Positions 11,409 to 22,521 are shown, counted from the stretch's first letter. The stretch is DNA of 64,000 bases from CAZGIF01 sp964526045 (GCA_964526045.1 CAZGIF010000002.1:186001-250000), one strand, 5' to 3'. A program made the numbers and translations. Notes: generated by a model from the sequence alone, not told the origin.

Positions 11409-14400
11409 TTAAGAGAGAAAATAAATTATTTCTCAATTTTTTGTAACAGTTATTATGTTAGAGTACATGTAATTCATAATTACGAAGAGAGTAGACTCGT
11501 TGTATGATACTTCTCAATCATCATTAAAATCTGCAATTAATATTCAATTACTATCTTTTTCTGTTGGACTACGCATTTGTAAATCTAAAAATCCTCCTCC
11601 TCCAATACCTGTAGAAATAGAAGTTTGGTGAGATGAATCTGTAATGATGGTTTGTACATTATTATCTGCAAAGTTTTCATCTTTTCAGTTACTAAAACAA
11701 CTGCTATTTTGTACTCTAATTCTGATGTTTTTGTTGCTGTTGTTTATATTATATAGCTCATCAAATTCTTTTTTTGTTCGATGTATTCATCATAATAAAC
11801 CTTCTCACCCAGGTGTACCATGCGTTCATACAAGAATGATATGTTTTTTGTCTGGATGTTGCTCAATAGATTTTTTGATATGTAATAAGATCTTTTGAGG
11901 AGTGAGGTGTAAGCTGTCAGATATGTTGTCATGTTTAGTTCACAGACTAGCAAAGTATTCATTTATCTTGTCTCTATTACTAAAGGCTCCATTATCATCG
12001 TCTTTTTCGGTTGCAATTAGCGTGATGACTGATACATCGCTTTTTTCTTGATTCGTTCAAGCTAAATCTTCTAAGAAAACGTCGAATGCGTGTTCTTGCA
12101 TTTTTCTTACTTTATCTCGATTGACTACTCACTTGACTATACATTCGTCTTTATTTTGAAAATATGTTTTGAGCAGTCAGGTATAAATATTTATATTTGA
12201 TGCTGGGTCTAGTTTTACTATTTTTTTCCCAATTCTAATCTCTTTGATACTATGAACTCAATCAAATAATTTTTTTGAATTTTTGAATAATTCGTTATCA
12301 GGAAGTAGGTTTTCATATAATAATAGATCAGTTAATGCTTCTTCCTTGACCAAATGATGTATATCATCTCTGTGTAAATATGTTGTATATTCGTTATATA
12401 TTTCTATCGCATCTAGCGTACTATGTTTACATATTTTTTGAAAAACTTCTCACATGATAGGTGAGTTTTTTATTTGTTCTATGTAATTTCCAATCTCAAA
12501 AGGGTTTGTTTCTATGAGTTTAAAAAATGCTTCTTTGCTGAGGCTATCATAATATCACCTATTTGCATATTGGTCCATGTTTTTGAGTATTTCACCAGGT
12601 TGCGTTTTTGCTTGGTTAAAAAGTAAATCCTCAATTGTTTTTGCGATTTCTGGATTATTGATACTTGCTTTATTGAAGCGAATATTATTTCCAATTATTA
12701 TTTCTGGATTAGTTTTTCATACTTTCTGTAAAGCACTATAAAGAAATGTATCTGCAAAATCTCTGTTTCAATATGATTCGTAATATCTTACAAATTCATT
12801 CTTATCTAGATCAAATAACCTTCTGATTGCTTTTGTTTCAATATCATTTCGGTAATTTTTCAGGTTATATTGTTCGTTATATCAAAAGTCATATAAAACT
12901 CATGGATTGATATATGCAAGAGAGTTTAGTGCTTGATGTATCAATGTATCACGTGAAGATTCCTCATAAAGATGAATATTGTCTAATATCAGATTAGGTC
13001 TATTTTTTAAAGTACTTTTGGTGAGTTTTTGTAAAATATCAGTAGCATAATCTTCTTGTTCAATACGGCTATAATTAAAATAAACATATTGAGCATCGGT
13101 CTCTATCAATTCATAATATGCTTTTTTTGTAACTTTTTCCAAATCATTTGGTGAGAGCTTGTAGTGCTCAAGATATGTAGGTATATTTTTAAGTATATTT
13201 GTCTTGTTTTCAAAAAATGAGTCATGTGCTATATCTATAATTTTATTTCAATATGTATATTTTTTTATATTTTCTTGATCGTAGATAATACTATGTGGGT
13301 TCTCTTTAGCTATTTTTATGAGTATTTTGCGTGAAATTTCTAGATTCTTATATATGTCAGGAAATCTTAAAACGACTTGTTCGTATTCTTTCGCTATGGT
13401 GTTTAAAACTTTTTCTTTGTTTGGTACATTATGTCGTATATCAAAATTTTTTGTTAAAAAGTATATATTTGTCAATGTATACTCTAGGTTATCTAATGTT
13501 TCTGCTATTATTTCACCTTTTAGTGTTTCATCTTCAATCATTTTAGCTCAACGGAGTATTTGTATTTCTCATTGTATGGCAATACGATGCAAAATATCTT
13601 TGCGATACTCGTTATCCTTCCATATATCATAGTTATTAAATGTACTTTCTGGATCTTCTTCTGCTAACAAAATTAGAATCTCATATAGTTCTTTCTCGTT
13701 GAATATTACTGTGCTTTCTTTTATGAACTTCAGAAAATTTGGTTTTTTTATAAGTAATATTTTGCAGTAAGTTTTTGCTAAGTCTCTATCTTCTAATAGA
13801 CCAAGATGTGTCATAAATAAATATTGAGGTATACCTCATTCTAGATTGTCTAGTATATAGGTAAAGTACTCTTCTTTTTTGAGTTGTAATAACATATTGC
13901 TAAAATCTTGATTCAAAACTTGCTGAGAACTTTCATTATAAATGCTACCGAAAATTGGTGAATTTAGAGCATGTAGTAATATGAATTTAGCTGAAGCTTT
14001 ATTTTTATATGTATTGAAATGTTTTATTGCTAGTTCGGGATGCCTCATTGCTCGATAGATAGCAGTGACTTCAAATAACTTATTGTCCAGAAATCTAATC
14101 TCCTCGCTCATGAGTGTGTCATAGTATTTTAGTATCGCTTTTTTGTTTTGTGGCATAAATGAAGTTATTCAAATAGTTTCATTTTCATATTTAGAAATTA
14201 CAGGTTCTTCTGCCTTTTGTATCGGTTTTTCATTCATATTATCAGTAGCTATAATATTACTATCCTGAGGTTGTTGGGCTGGTCATTGTGAAATAGCACA
14301 TGATGTCATAAACAATGGTATTAGTGCTAGTTTTAGTGGTTGAATTAGTTTTTTATAGACATTGTTTATTGTATGTTTTGCTTTGTTTGTTTGTATTTCG

Positions 14401-14417
14401 TTTTGTATTGAAGCCAT
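11409..14417 (-). CDS. Large lipoprotein with helical repeats and caspase-like (clan CD) C-terminal domain
   Basis: The product is 1002 aa. Signal peptide with lipobox: LIPLFMTSC, Cys at about residue 41. Residues ~90-780 are almost entirely helical, Lys/Asn/Ile-rich and repeat-like (LAIKHF, ILILLAEEDPES, LIKIAKENPHSI), resembling HEAT/TPR-type repeats. The C-terminal ~200 residues look like a caspase/clan-CD peptidase: a strand running into HIILVGTHGTPGGEG (His866) and another into IRIRVQNSCFSNGK (Cys907), the expected His-Cys dyad. An EF-hand-like loop, DFNDDGEVSYNE (963-974), follows, as in many bacterial caspase-family proteins. I infer a surface-anchored cysteine peptidase-like protein, target unknown. 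It has its own near-consensus promoter. Confidence 0.8.
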
Positions 14418-14441
14418 TAATATTTTTTAATAAAAAAAAAC

Positions 14442-14470
14442 ATTATATATTATAAATAATATAATGTCAA
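14442..14470 (-). promoter_or_regulatory. Near-perfect sigma-70 type promoter
   Basis: On the minus strand TTGACA, 17 nt, TATAAT; the -10 ends 25 nt before the ATG of the caspase-like lipoprotein. The region is also an AT-rich inverted repeat followed by a T-run, so it might double as a terminator for the upstream DUF1653 gene. Confidence 0.75.
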
Positions 14471-14489
14471 TGCTAAATCTTTATATATT

Positions 14490-14732
14490 TTATATCGTTT
14501 TTACATACCTCTCAACATTTCTTCATTCTTTATCTTGTCCTGGTTTATGTCGCTCTGCGAGCGATCTTACAAAATATGGATTTTTTCTTCCTGACTCTCA
14601 CATATCAGCAAAATCTCAGATGCCACGATACAAAACCAAATCTTCTTGTGTGTCTGTATGACGTACAACTCAGATTACTTCATATGTTCATCATTTGTAG
14701 TGACGGTATGTTCATGGTTGTGGAAATTGCAT
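14490..14732 (-). CDS. DUF1653 domain protein
   Basis: The product is 80 aa. PGTYRHYKGGTYEVIGVVRH followed by EDLVLYRG is the signature of DUF1653, a small beta-rich domain of unknown biochemical role. TGA supplies several of its glycines. Its start is 35 nt after the arfB stop, so it is likely the last gene of the arfB-alkB operon. Confidence 0.85.
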
Positions 14733-14767
14733 CTTTTTCGATTCAGTAAAAATTAGTAAACTATTTC

Positions 14768-15205
14768 TTACAAAATTTTTGTTCTTCTTGCTCTTATTTT
14801 AGATTTTTTCTTTTTTTCTGCAATGCGTTTGTCTACAACGTGTTTGGGTGGGGGAAGTACTTTGCGTGGTGCTTTTGGTGGTTTGAATGCTGCATGTATC
14901 ATCTGTGAAAGCTTTTTCATCAACAATTCTTTGTTTGCTTTTTGTGTTCTATGTACTTCTGCATCAACTCTCAAATTTCATTCTTCTGAGATATTGTTTT
15001 GTTGTAATTCTATGAACCTCTCTTTTTGATGTTTAGGTAATGTTGTTGATTCATGAATGTTTCGTATTAGTTGGACTTTTGTCTCCCTTTTATTGACATT
15101 TTGACCACCGGGTCAACTAGATCTAGCGGTGGTAATTTCACATTCATTATACCATATCTTTTTGATGAATCATTCGATTTTTGCTTTTGAATATCGATAA
15201 GACAT
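14768..15205 (-). CDS. arfB: Ribosome-rescue peptidyl-tRNA hydrolase ArfB (YaeJ-like)
   Basis: The product is 145 aa. ARSSGPGGQNVNKRETKVQL holds the catalytic GGQ loop; the Gly of SGP is a TGA (15113-15115). The C-terminus is a basic tail (KHVVDKRIAEKKKKSKIRAR), which in ArfB enters the empty mRNA channel of a stalled ribosome. It releases the peptide from ribosomes without a stop codon in the A site. The short N-terminus before the GGQ region lacks the stop-codon-reading domain of RF1/RF2, so it is not a decoding release factor. Start ATG gives MSYRYSKAKIEG. Confidence 0.93.
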
Positions 15206-15234
15206 TTCTTTTTCTAATGTTCTAAAAAAACTTT

Positions 15235-15792
15235 TTATTCTGATAGTAATCTCCAAGTAAGATTAATTCTGTCGTCTATTTTCTTGGTCGTTTTTGGTAT
15301 TGCATGTTGTCGGTTGAGTTGACAACCTTTGTCCATAATCAATATATCACCGTCACTAAGAACTACACTATGTGTCAGTGTAAAATCTTTTTTGTGTCTA
15401 AATCTAAAAGTTCTAGTTGCTCATAAACTTACAGATACGATAGTTGGATCTGGTCATAATTCCGTTTCATCATCTGCGTGTCGCCCCATACTATCATTAC
15501 CATCGCGATACCAATTACACAAAACCGAGTTGACGTCAATGTTGTAAGTTGCTTGTATGCTGTTTTTTAGAGGTATAAGAATTGTTGGTCGGTCATTTCA
15601 AATAAGTGTGGTTTGAGAGTAGGTATAAGAAATATCTTTGTCTGCTGCAAACGACACAAGCCTTGGTTGCATCATTTCTTTGCCAAATATTTTGATTGGG
15701 TATTGTTTCCAATTAAGTTGTGTTTGGAGCTGAGACATTAGATTTTCCGTATTGTTTATTGCATGAGGGAAGAGACGGTACGGTGGTATCAT
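15235..15792 (-). CDS. alkB: AlkB-type Fe(II)/2-oxoglutarate dioxygenase
   Basis: The product is 185 aa. Features of AlkB: QPRLVSFAADKDISYTYS, LCNWYRDGNDSMGRHADDE with the HxD iron ligands, VSLGATRTFRFRHK, GDILIMDKGCQ, a distal His in QHAIP, and the terminal INLTWR Arg that binds 2-oxoglutarate. It oxidatively removes alkyl groups from damaged bases. It lies 29 nt upstream of arfB in the same direction. Confidence 0.92.
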
Positions 15793-15812
15793 ACTTATTT
15801 TATTATAAAAAT

Positions 15813-16481
15813 CTATCTGACCAAAGGGACGACCTTTTCTGCTATGTGAGTTTTGTTAGCGATGATGTTGAGAATTGTTTTTGCAATTGAATTACGTGAC
15901 ATAATATCAAACAGTGATGATTTATACAATTTGAAAGGTGTCAGATGTATCTTTTTTGTTTTGTTAACTAGGTTACTTATTGATTCTTTGACAAGAAATG
16001 GCGATTTGATAATAGTCCATGGAAGTGATGAAGCATGGAGGAGGAGTTCTTCTTGTTCCTTATCATCAGCTACATCTCATAACACATATTCGTACATATG
16101 ACGAATACCCCGAGGCATGTTCTTGCGTATATGATGGGTTCATGTGCTTGACATGACTACATAGTGCTTTGCTTTGGTATGAGGTCGTGCATCTATAACT
16201 GCTTGTGTCGTACTAGAATACAAAGATGTGGGTTTGGAGTGTATCAATCCAACTGAAACCGCATGTACAACTGCGTCTGCATTTTCAATTGTTTTGATAA
16301 CGTCCGTAGAGTTTGTTGCATCTCCAATCATGATAGTAAGTAAGTTTTTGTTTTGTGAAGCTAGAGTGTCCAATTGTCATGATTTTCTGACAAGAGTCGT
16401 TACTGACCAGCCATGAGCAAGTGCCTGTTTAAGAACTTCTTGCCCAAGACGACCAGATCATCAAAGAACTGCAAGATGCAT
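15813..16481 (-). CDS. NAD(P)-binding NmrA/SDR-like protein
   Basis: The product is 222 aa. It opens MHLAVLGGSGRLGQEVLKQA, an atypical-SDR GxxGxxG dinucleotide loop (one Gly is TGA), followed by GWSVTTLVRKSG, IMIGDATNSTDV, NADAVVHAVSVG, YVVMSSTGTHH and LPWTIIKSPFLV. This is the NAD(P)-binding, NmrA-like family often annotated as NAD(P)H-binding protein. Substrate unknown; it may be a redox-sensing or flavin/quinone-reducing protein. It stops 20 nt before alkB. Confidence 0.88.
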
Positions 16482-16508
16482 AAGAATTTCAAAAATATAA
16501 ATGCTATA

Positions 16509-17165
16509 TTATTGTGATTTTTGTACATAATCAACTTCGACTCGAATCTCATTTGTTCTCATAAATCGAGGTGTCCAAGGATCATTATATTGCGCTACGA
16601 TTGTTTCACCTGAGTATGTGATATTGTTTTCTTCTAGTTGCGTTAGCAATATATTGCGGTACTTTTTGATTCTTTCTGCACTTGTATATCAATCAAATGT
16701 TACGACTGCTCTTGTTTTTTGGGGTATCTGTTGGATGCTGATACGAGAATCGTCTGGAATTGGTAATGTGTCCATAGTATACGAATCAGGCATCAGAAAA
16801 GACACTTCGTACAATCATGTTCATACTGATTGAGAAATCACAGGAGCTGTCATTGAGATTGACTCAGAAGTTGGTTTTTTTTGTGTGACGACTGGAGCTG
16901 TCATAGGAACTTTTGTACTACTTGTATTTCCTCAAAAGATAAATCCTGCCAATATTCTAAAAGCTTGACTGGGTGCTGTTGTTTCAGATCATGAAACTGT
17001 GACAGTCGCATAGATTTGAGGTTTGAATGTACGAATTTGAATATCTCCATACGTTGCAAGAACTTGTGTTGTAGGTCTTTCTACTCTACTTGCAAATCGT
17101 CATCGAAGCACTCGTATCGTAATGAGAACGGCAATAACTATGATACTAATATATATGATTTTCAT
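16509..17165 (-). CDS. SOUL/HBP family heme-binding-like protein, membrane anchored
   Basis: The product is 218 aa. One N-terminal membrane helix (MKIIYISIIVIAVLITI), then the SOUL fold: YGDIQIRTFKPQIYATVTV, FRILAGFIFGGN, KVPMTAPVV, a second ISMTAPV, then YEVSFLMPDSYTMDTLPIPDD and RFMRTNEIRVEVDY at the end. SOUL proteins bind heme or related tetrapyrroles. The gene precedes the NmrA-like gene by 27 nt. Confidence 0.92.
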
Positions 17166-17266
17166 GAAAAATAGGGGGAAATGTAAAGATTATACGTTTA
17201 TTATAATCAACATTGTATCTCAAAAATTATATCTCAAAATAAAAAGAAACTAGTATAACTCCACGC

Positions 17267-17746
17267 TTAATCAAGAAGTTGTATGAGATCTCACTCGATC
17301 TCAGTCGGATTGGTTGTAGGTGCATACCTTTTGACTGGCGTACCATGTGTATCAACAAGAAATTTCGTAAAATTTCGTTTGATTACTTTTCCTAATATGC
17401 CATTTGGTACTGCATTTTTGATGAATGCAAAAATCGGATGTGTGTCGTCTCCATTGACGTCGATTTTTTGGGAAAGTGGAAATGATACACCAAAATCCAA
17501 CGAACAAGTTTGTTTCATGTCTGCATCACTTACAGATTCTTGTCCTGCAAATTGATTGCACGGAAACCCAATAATAACAAACTTTTGTGATTTATACTTT
17601 TGGTATAAATTTTCGAGATCTTTGAATTGGGGAGCTAAACCACATCATGTCGCAGTATTTACAATAAGTATAACATGATTTTTGTAGTCAGAGAGCGAGA
17701 TTTTTGTCCCTGTAGTATCAGTATAAGAAAGATCATAGATAGACAT
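17267..17746 (-). CDS. Glutathione-peroxidase-family thiol peroxidase lacking the catalytic Trp
   Basis: The product is 159 aa, the usual GPx length. NTATGCGLAPQFKDLENLYQ carries the peroxidatic Cys, and VIIGFPCNQFAGQES the conserved Gln. The third conserved block normally reads WNFTKFL; here it is IKRNFTKFLVDTHGTPVKRY, with Arg in place of the catalytic-tetrad Trp while Asn is kept. The reading is unambiguous (CGA codon). The enzyme would reduce peroxides, probably with thioredoxin. It begins the run toward SOUL, NmrA-like, alkB and arfB. Confidence 0.92.
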
Positions 17747-17958
17747 AAAAAAAAGGGGAGGGGTAAAAGTAGACTGTTAGTTTATTGGTATTTTCTTCAT
17801 TTGCTAGAGTAGAAGAGATAGTTTACATATCATTATTTAAAAATACTCGCCGTGTGCTAGTTTCTGTCATAATTGTATGTATGTTCGTAATTTTTTGGAC
17901 ATGAGCTAGGTTTTGTTCGGTGAGATATGTCATAAAAGCTACATGAGAATATGCAGAG

Positions 17959-18612
17959 TTATTTTTGTTGTAGTATTGTGTATGTTCCTCCACAAAAATT
18001 TTGTATGTTTTCACATACCTGCAAAAGTGCTTCTTGTATATATCAGAGAGTGGTTTTGTTGTTTCATTGTACATAGATGAAACACTTTTTTGTATCTCAA
18101 GTAACTTTTGTTTGATCACATTGTTTGATATCCATGCGACACAAAACTTTTTCTTCATCTAAACAAACGTATTCATTTTTTCATACTGTAACGGTTTCGT
18201 TGTTACCCAAAGGCGTATATTTTTCGTCTCACTGTGTCATGTTAAATCTAATATTTCCTGCGATATAATCTGTATCATGTGCACCTATAGACAATCATGT
18301 TTGCAATGAGACAAGGTTATAACAATCAACAAGTCTGTTTATATTTGGTAACTTTCACGTCTTTTTTACCAAAGTAAGTAAGTGAGATGCAGGACAACTT
18401 TCTTCTTTCATAGTATCAGGGTATAACGCTTTATATTCATCAAGTATGTTACTATTTTCATAATTTTCTCGGTCGGTACTGTTAATAATTTCACCGATTT
18501 TTTTTTCCAACTCTGCTCACCTACGTTTTGACACTGAGTCAACTGTACATATTGCAGCGACAACTTGTACGCCACGTTTTGAAAGATTTTCTGATATAGA
18601 GAATGTAAGCAT
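17959..18612 (-). CDS. B3/B4 tRNA-binding-domain protein
   Basis: The product is 217 aa. LPNINRLVDCYNLVSLQTGL, SIGAHDTDYIAGNIRFN, the YTPLGNNET turn and KVLCRMDIKQCDQTKVTGDT match free-standing B3/B4 domain proteins related to the phenylalanyl-tRNA synthetase beta chain, which bind tRNA or edit mischarged tRNA. ATG at 18612 gives MLTFSISENLSKRG. A standard-code ORF overlaps its 3' end in another frame and is rejected. The 212 nt to the GPx gene hold nothing I can name. Confidence 0.88.
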
Positions 18613-18642
18613 ATCGTTTGCTTGGAAAATAAATGTAGTTAT

Positions 18643-19539
18643 TTACTTACTGTTTTGATAATGAGAATTTAATCAATTCTCTAGGTTTTGTAAATGAGTT
18701 ATAGATAAACTTATAATATTTTTGAATGATTGAATATAATCACCTTCGATCACAGAAAAATATTTCAATCATCTATTATAATCATCTCATTTCTGATGAA
18801 CACAATGTCTTAGATCCCATATAGACCTCAATCGTTTTATAAAATTTGTACTATCCTGATATTCTAAATCTTGAAGAATCAAATCGAGATGAGTAATTGC
18901 TTTTGTGTCTTTATCATATGAGATATTCTTTTTACTCAAATATTTTTTTATATCATTACTATTTAGTAGATCTCATAATATATATCATAGCCTTATACAT
19001 TGTTCATCAAAAGAGTCCTGCGTATTATACATTGGTAATTCTAATTGATCTCGTTTATATTGATCTTGTTTTTTTGGCAAACACCAAAGCATGTAGTTCA
19101 TTTTTGTATGTCGTATAGCGTTTACTGACTCATATAGATGTTTAAATCTTTCAATGTGCGTTTCAGGATCTGGAAATCTAGAATAATAGTCAGTTAAAAT
19201 AGCAGAATTGCTAATTTTATATTGCTCTATATTTTCCTTAATATTATAGCTTTTCCAATGATGCTGTTCTTCAATTGAAAGATACCCCAAATCTCAAAGA
19301 TATGCCATCACATAATCTTCATTTCCAAAATCATAATGAATTACAGGTTCAGACCCTGCTCTATTATATCTATCAAGTACTTGTTTTTCAAAATAACATC
19401 TTGATAAAAAGTCTGGTTCTGATTTATTAGATCCATAACTTCACTTTCCACTTGGGTTGCAATTGTATAAGCCTTTGGTTTTCGAGTAAGGATCTACAAA
19501 ATAGAAATCCAAATATTCATTATCGTATATATCTAGCAT
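18643..19539 (-). CDS. Hypothetical protein, possibly HEPN-like C-terminus
   Basis: The product is 298 aa from the first ATG after an in-frame TAA at 19597. Polar, aromatic-rich sequence: CYFEKQVLDRYNRAGS, DYVMAYLGDLGYLSIEEQHHW, RFPDPETHIERFKHLYESV, then LRSIWDLRHCVHQKGDDY near the C-terminus, a pattern that recalls HEPN/Apea-like helical domains. I do not recognise the family with confidence. It lies between the LysRS fusion gene (110 nt upstream) and the B3/B4 gene. Confidence 0.65.
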
Positions 19540-19649
19540 CAGATTAGATAAAATAAAGAATAATTTATTGCTTGGATACTTTCTTGTAAAGTCTAGTTAA
19601 GAAAATATTTCTTTCTTCCACTTCATATGATTTTCATCTTGAATAATAA

Positions 19650-22391
19650 CTATGTGTATTTTTGCCCCCTCATCATTTCAACCACTTGCATAGCAAACTT
19701 TTCTAATTCTATACCTAAATATGTTTCGCAGTTTTTGACGTGGATACGATCTACTCATGCAGCAAATTTTTTGTCTTTGATTTTTTTGTTGAGAGATGAC
19801 CGTTTCATACCATCAAGTCATTCTGGTCTCATGATGCTGTACGCATGTATTAATCACGATAATTCATCTACCGATATGAGGTATTTTTGTATCAAAGTAT
19901 TTGGTTGTACTCATGTTCCATCTGGGTAATGAGAACGAATATCTAGTATGAGTTGTTCTTGAGTTTTTGTATCAATATTGAGTTCACTTATTATTTTTTC
20001 AAAATCTTGCTGGAGGTGTTGTTCTGCAGATTTGTTGATATGATCCCAGTCTACGTCATGCAAAAGCCCAACAATATACCAATAATTTGTATCCTGACCG
20101 AGAGTGTCCGCGAAATTACGCATTGTACGTCCAACTTGTTGACAATGTCCAAGCGTGTCAGTCAAATATTTTTGAGCTAATTTTTCTGCTTGTGAGACGA
20201 TAGAGTCAGAGAAACTCACTGTTTGGCCAGAAAAATCCTCCGCCCTATCGGGCACCTCTTTTCAAAAGGAGGCTTTCTCGTTGTCTTGGCCAGGCTCCTT
20301 TTGAAAAGGAGCTGTCGAGGAACGAGACTGAGGATTTGATTCTTTGTCTTGATTCTCTGGTTTCATCAATGGGAAGAGAATCACATCACGAATATTGCTT
20401 TGTTCTGTTAAAATACTCAAAATACGAGCTATTCACATTCCTCGTCCTGATTGGCAAGGCATACCATATTCCATAGCTTTTACAAAATCATCATCTCATG
20501 CAGTTGCTTCTTCATCTCATCTCTCGACAGCTCATGACTGTTCATCAAAATTTTCTTGTTGTTGGAGAGGATCGACAAGTTCACTATACGCTTTGATGAG
20601 TTCTATTCAGTTCGTCAACAATTGTCGTTGTTCTACAATACCAGGATTTTCATCTGATCTACGAGCCAATGGCTGCATAGTCTTAGGATAATTATAGATA
20701 AACGCAGGTCAGACTATTTTTGGTCTTGTGACTTTTTTGTACAAATAATCTATCATTGTAGCTGTTGCTTGATGATCAAGTCATTCTCGCATATGTCATT
20801 TTTCTTTTATGAGTTTTCTGAGCTTTTCTTCATCTTTTGGTCCGTATTGAGAAACATCGATACCAGAATCTTTCTTGATTTGATCTATATAGTCTATACG
20901 AGCCCAAGGCGTTGTAAAATCAACTTCTTTTGTAATTCAGTTTTTGTCTGTAACTTGGACTCTCTTTTTGAGACTAGGAATAGCATCAAATATATAATCA
21001 AACATTTCTTCTGTAAAACGCATATTATCTTCAAAATTTCGATATGCAGCGTAGTGCTCAATCATCGTAAATTCTTGGTGATGAGCTGGACTCGATCATT
21101 CATTACGAAAGTCTTTCGCCACTTCAAACACTCTTTCAAGCCCTCATACTGTTGCCATTTTGAGTGAAGTTTCTGGTGAAATACGAAGATACATTTCTAT
21201 ATCAAAGTCATTGTGACGAGTAATAAATGGCGCTGCTGCTGCTCATGATGCAGAGTGTCACAGGACCGGTGTTTCTACTTCAAGAAAATCATGTTTATGA
21301 TAAAAATCTCTAATAACTCTCAAAAATGTACTTCTCAATTTCATCCTCTCAAGCGTCTCGCGATTGTGTATCATATCAAGATATCTTTGTCTATATGCAC
21401 TTTCTTTGTTTTCTCAGATTCCGTGAAATTTATCTCACAACGATCTTATGGCTTTGGACAACAAAATAAATTCTGACACGAATATAGTCAGTTCTCCTTT
21501 GTGCGTGCGGAATAGTTCTCAACGTACTCACAAAAAATCTCATACATCGATATATTTTTGGAGAAGTTTGTATGGGGTGAGGTCGTTTGGGAGAGGAGCT
21601 GTCGAGGCACGAGACTGAGGATTTAGATGATCTATAATGTTTTTCACATCTTCAACATTATTACAAACAAATCCTTGTATTCAAGATTGTTTTGCCGAGT
21701 TTATATTTTCTTGAGAATGGTCAACATAGAGAAACTGACCAAGAGAATACTGATTATACTTTTCTTGTAATTTTTGAAAAAATGCAGGATCCGTTTTGTT
21801 TGGATTATTATTGAGTGTAAAAATATCATTATATTTCTTTTCTTTTAGTACTTCTTTAATAACGTTACTATCTGCATTAGTTACGATTATTTTTGTATAG
21901 GGTAATGTATCAATATAATCTCGCATTTCTTCATTTACTTCTAGATTATCACTTGTATATCATCAATCTTTATCTTTTTGGTTAATAGAAAAGTAAACTG
22001 CATCTATCAGCAGAATTGTTTCTTTTGAATCTTTTTTGTTTTTTGAATACTCACACTTATCCCTATGAAACATCAACTGAATATCTCCATGTTCATCCAT
22101 AAGTCTTCCAAAACTTAATTTTCCATGACTACGGAAAAGCGTCAAACGTCATGCTGTTGAGATCGTGTTGTTTGGACTCTTGATAATGTCATCGATATGA
22201 CGAAAATTATGCGTGTCACTTTCACCTTCTGCAATATGTTGTGGGTGAAAATCACGTACAATCTGTCAGAGAGTATTTTTTTTATCAAATCATTGTGCGT
22301 AGGGATTGATTCACATTGCTTTGAGTTCTTGGGCTTTTTGGATACGAACATCGCGTTCTGATTGTGGTTGCTGAGGTGTAGAAGTTGCCAT
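19650..22391 (-). CDS. lysS: Lysyl-tRNA synthetase with HAD-like insertion and C-terminal HD hydrolase domain
   Basis: One 913-aa frame with no TAA/TAG. Residues 1-113 are the OB-fold anticodon domain (TAGRLTLFRSHGKLSFGRL). Residues ~114-272 interrupt that fold with a HAD-like domain: LLIDAVYF (D130), KIIVTNAD (T171), K199, FLYVDHSQEN (D224). From ~273 the OB fold resumes (YIDVGDFLGVRGELFRTHKG), then the class II core: RQRYLDMIHNRET, FLEVETPVL, FRNEGSSPAHHQEFT and motif 3 in SGRGMGIARIL. After a linker made from a palindromic repeat comes an HD domain (H749, H778-D779 in GLLHDVDWDH; IRSHYPDGT). Charging of tRNA-Lys is expected; the HAD part lacks the second motif-I Asp and may be inactive. 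The HD substrate is unknown, perhaps a nucleotide. Confidence 0.92.
20233..20337. repeat. Palindromic element inserted in frame in lysS linker
   Basis: A 105-bp GC-richer segment bounded by AAATCCTC ... GAGGATTT and holding perfect 14-bp inverted arms (20258-20271 and 20295-20308). It is translated as the linker between the synthetase and the HD domain (NPQSRSSTAPFQ and following). Its 3' part recurs at 21594-21624. Confidence 0.75.
21594..21624. repeat. Second partial copy of the palindromic element
   Basis: A 31-bp match to 20307-20337 with one mismatch, also in lysS and in the same frame, encoding NPQSRASTAPL at the C-terminal border of the HAD-like insertion. Confidence 0.8.
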
Positions 22392-22521
22392 AACAAAAAA
22401 AATATACAAAAAAAGTAACTATTTTTGTTGTAGCTATTTTGCTTCCAAAAACAAGAAAAGATCAATGCTGACACGGTGTATGTCGTCATAGATCTTGTAA
22501 AAGTTGGTTTAGGGGATTATA

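Noticed and set aside
14440..14467. AT-rich hairpin followed by T-run as a terminator
   Set aside because: The same bases form a near-perfect TTGACA-17-TATAAT promoter at the right distance from the next gene; promoter preferred, dual use possible.
17823..18158. 111-codon minus ORF without TGA
   Set aside because: Overlaps the well-recognised B3/B4 gene in another frame by ~200 nt and has no family features.
20253..20255. GTG as start of a separate HD-domain gene
   Set aside because: The LysRS frame runs through it with no stop, and no ribosome-binding site is evident; fusion is simpler. Kept as the main counter-hypothesis.
22142..22489. 115-codon minus ORF over the lysS start
   Set aside because: Out of frame with the clear LysRS N-terminus.
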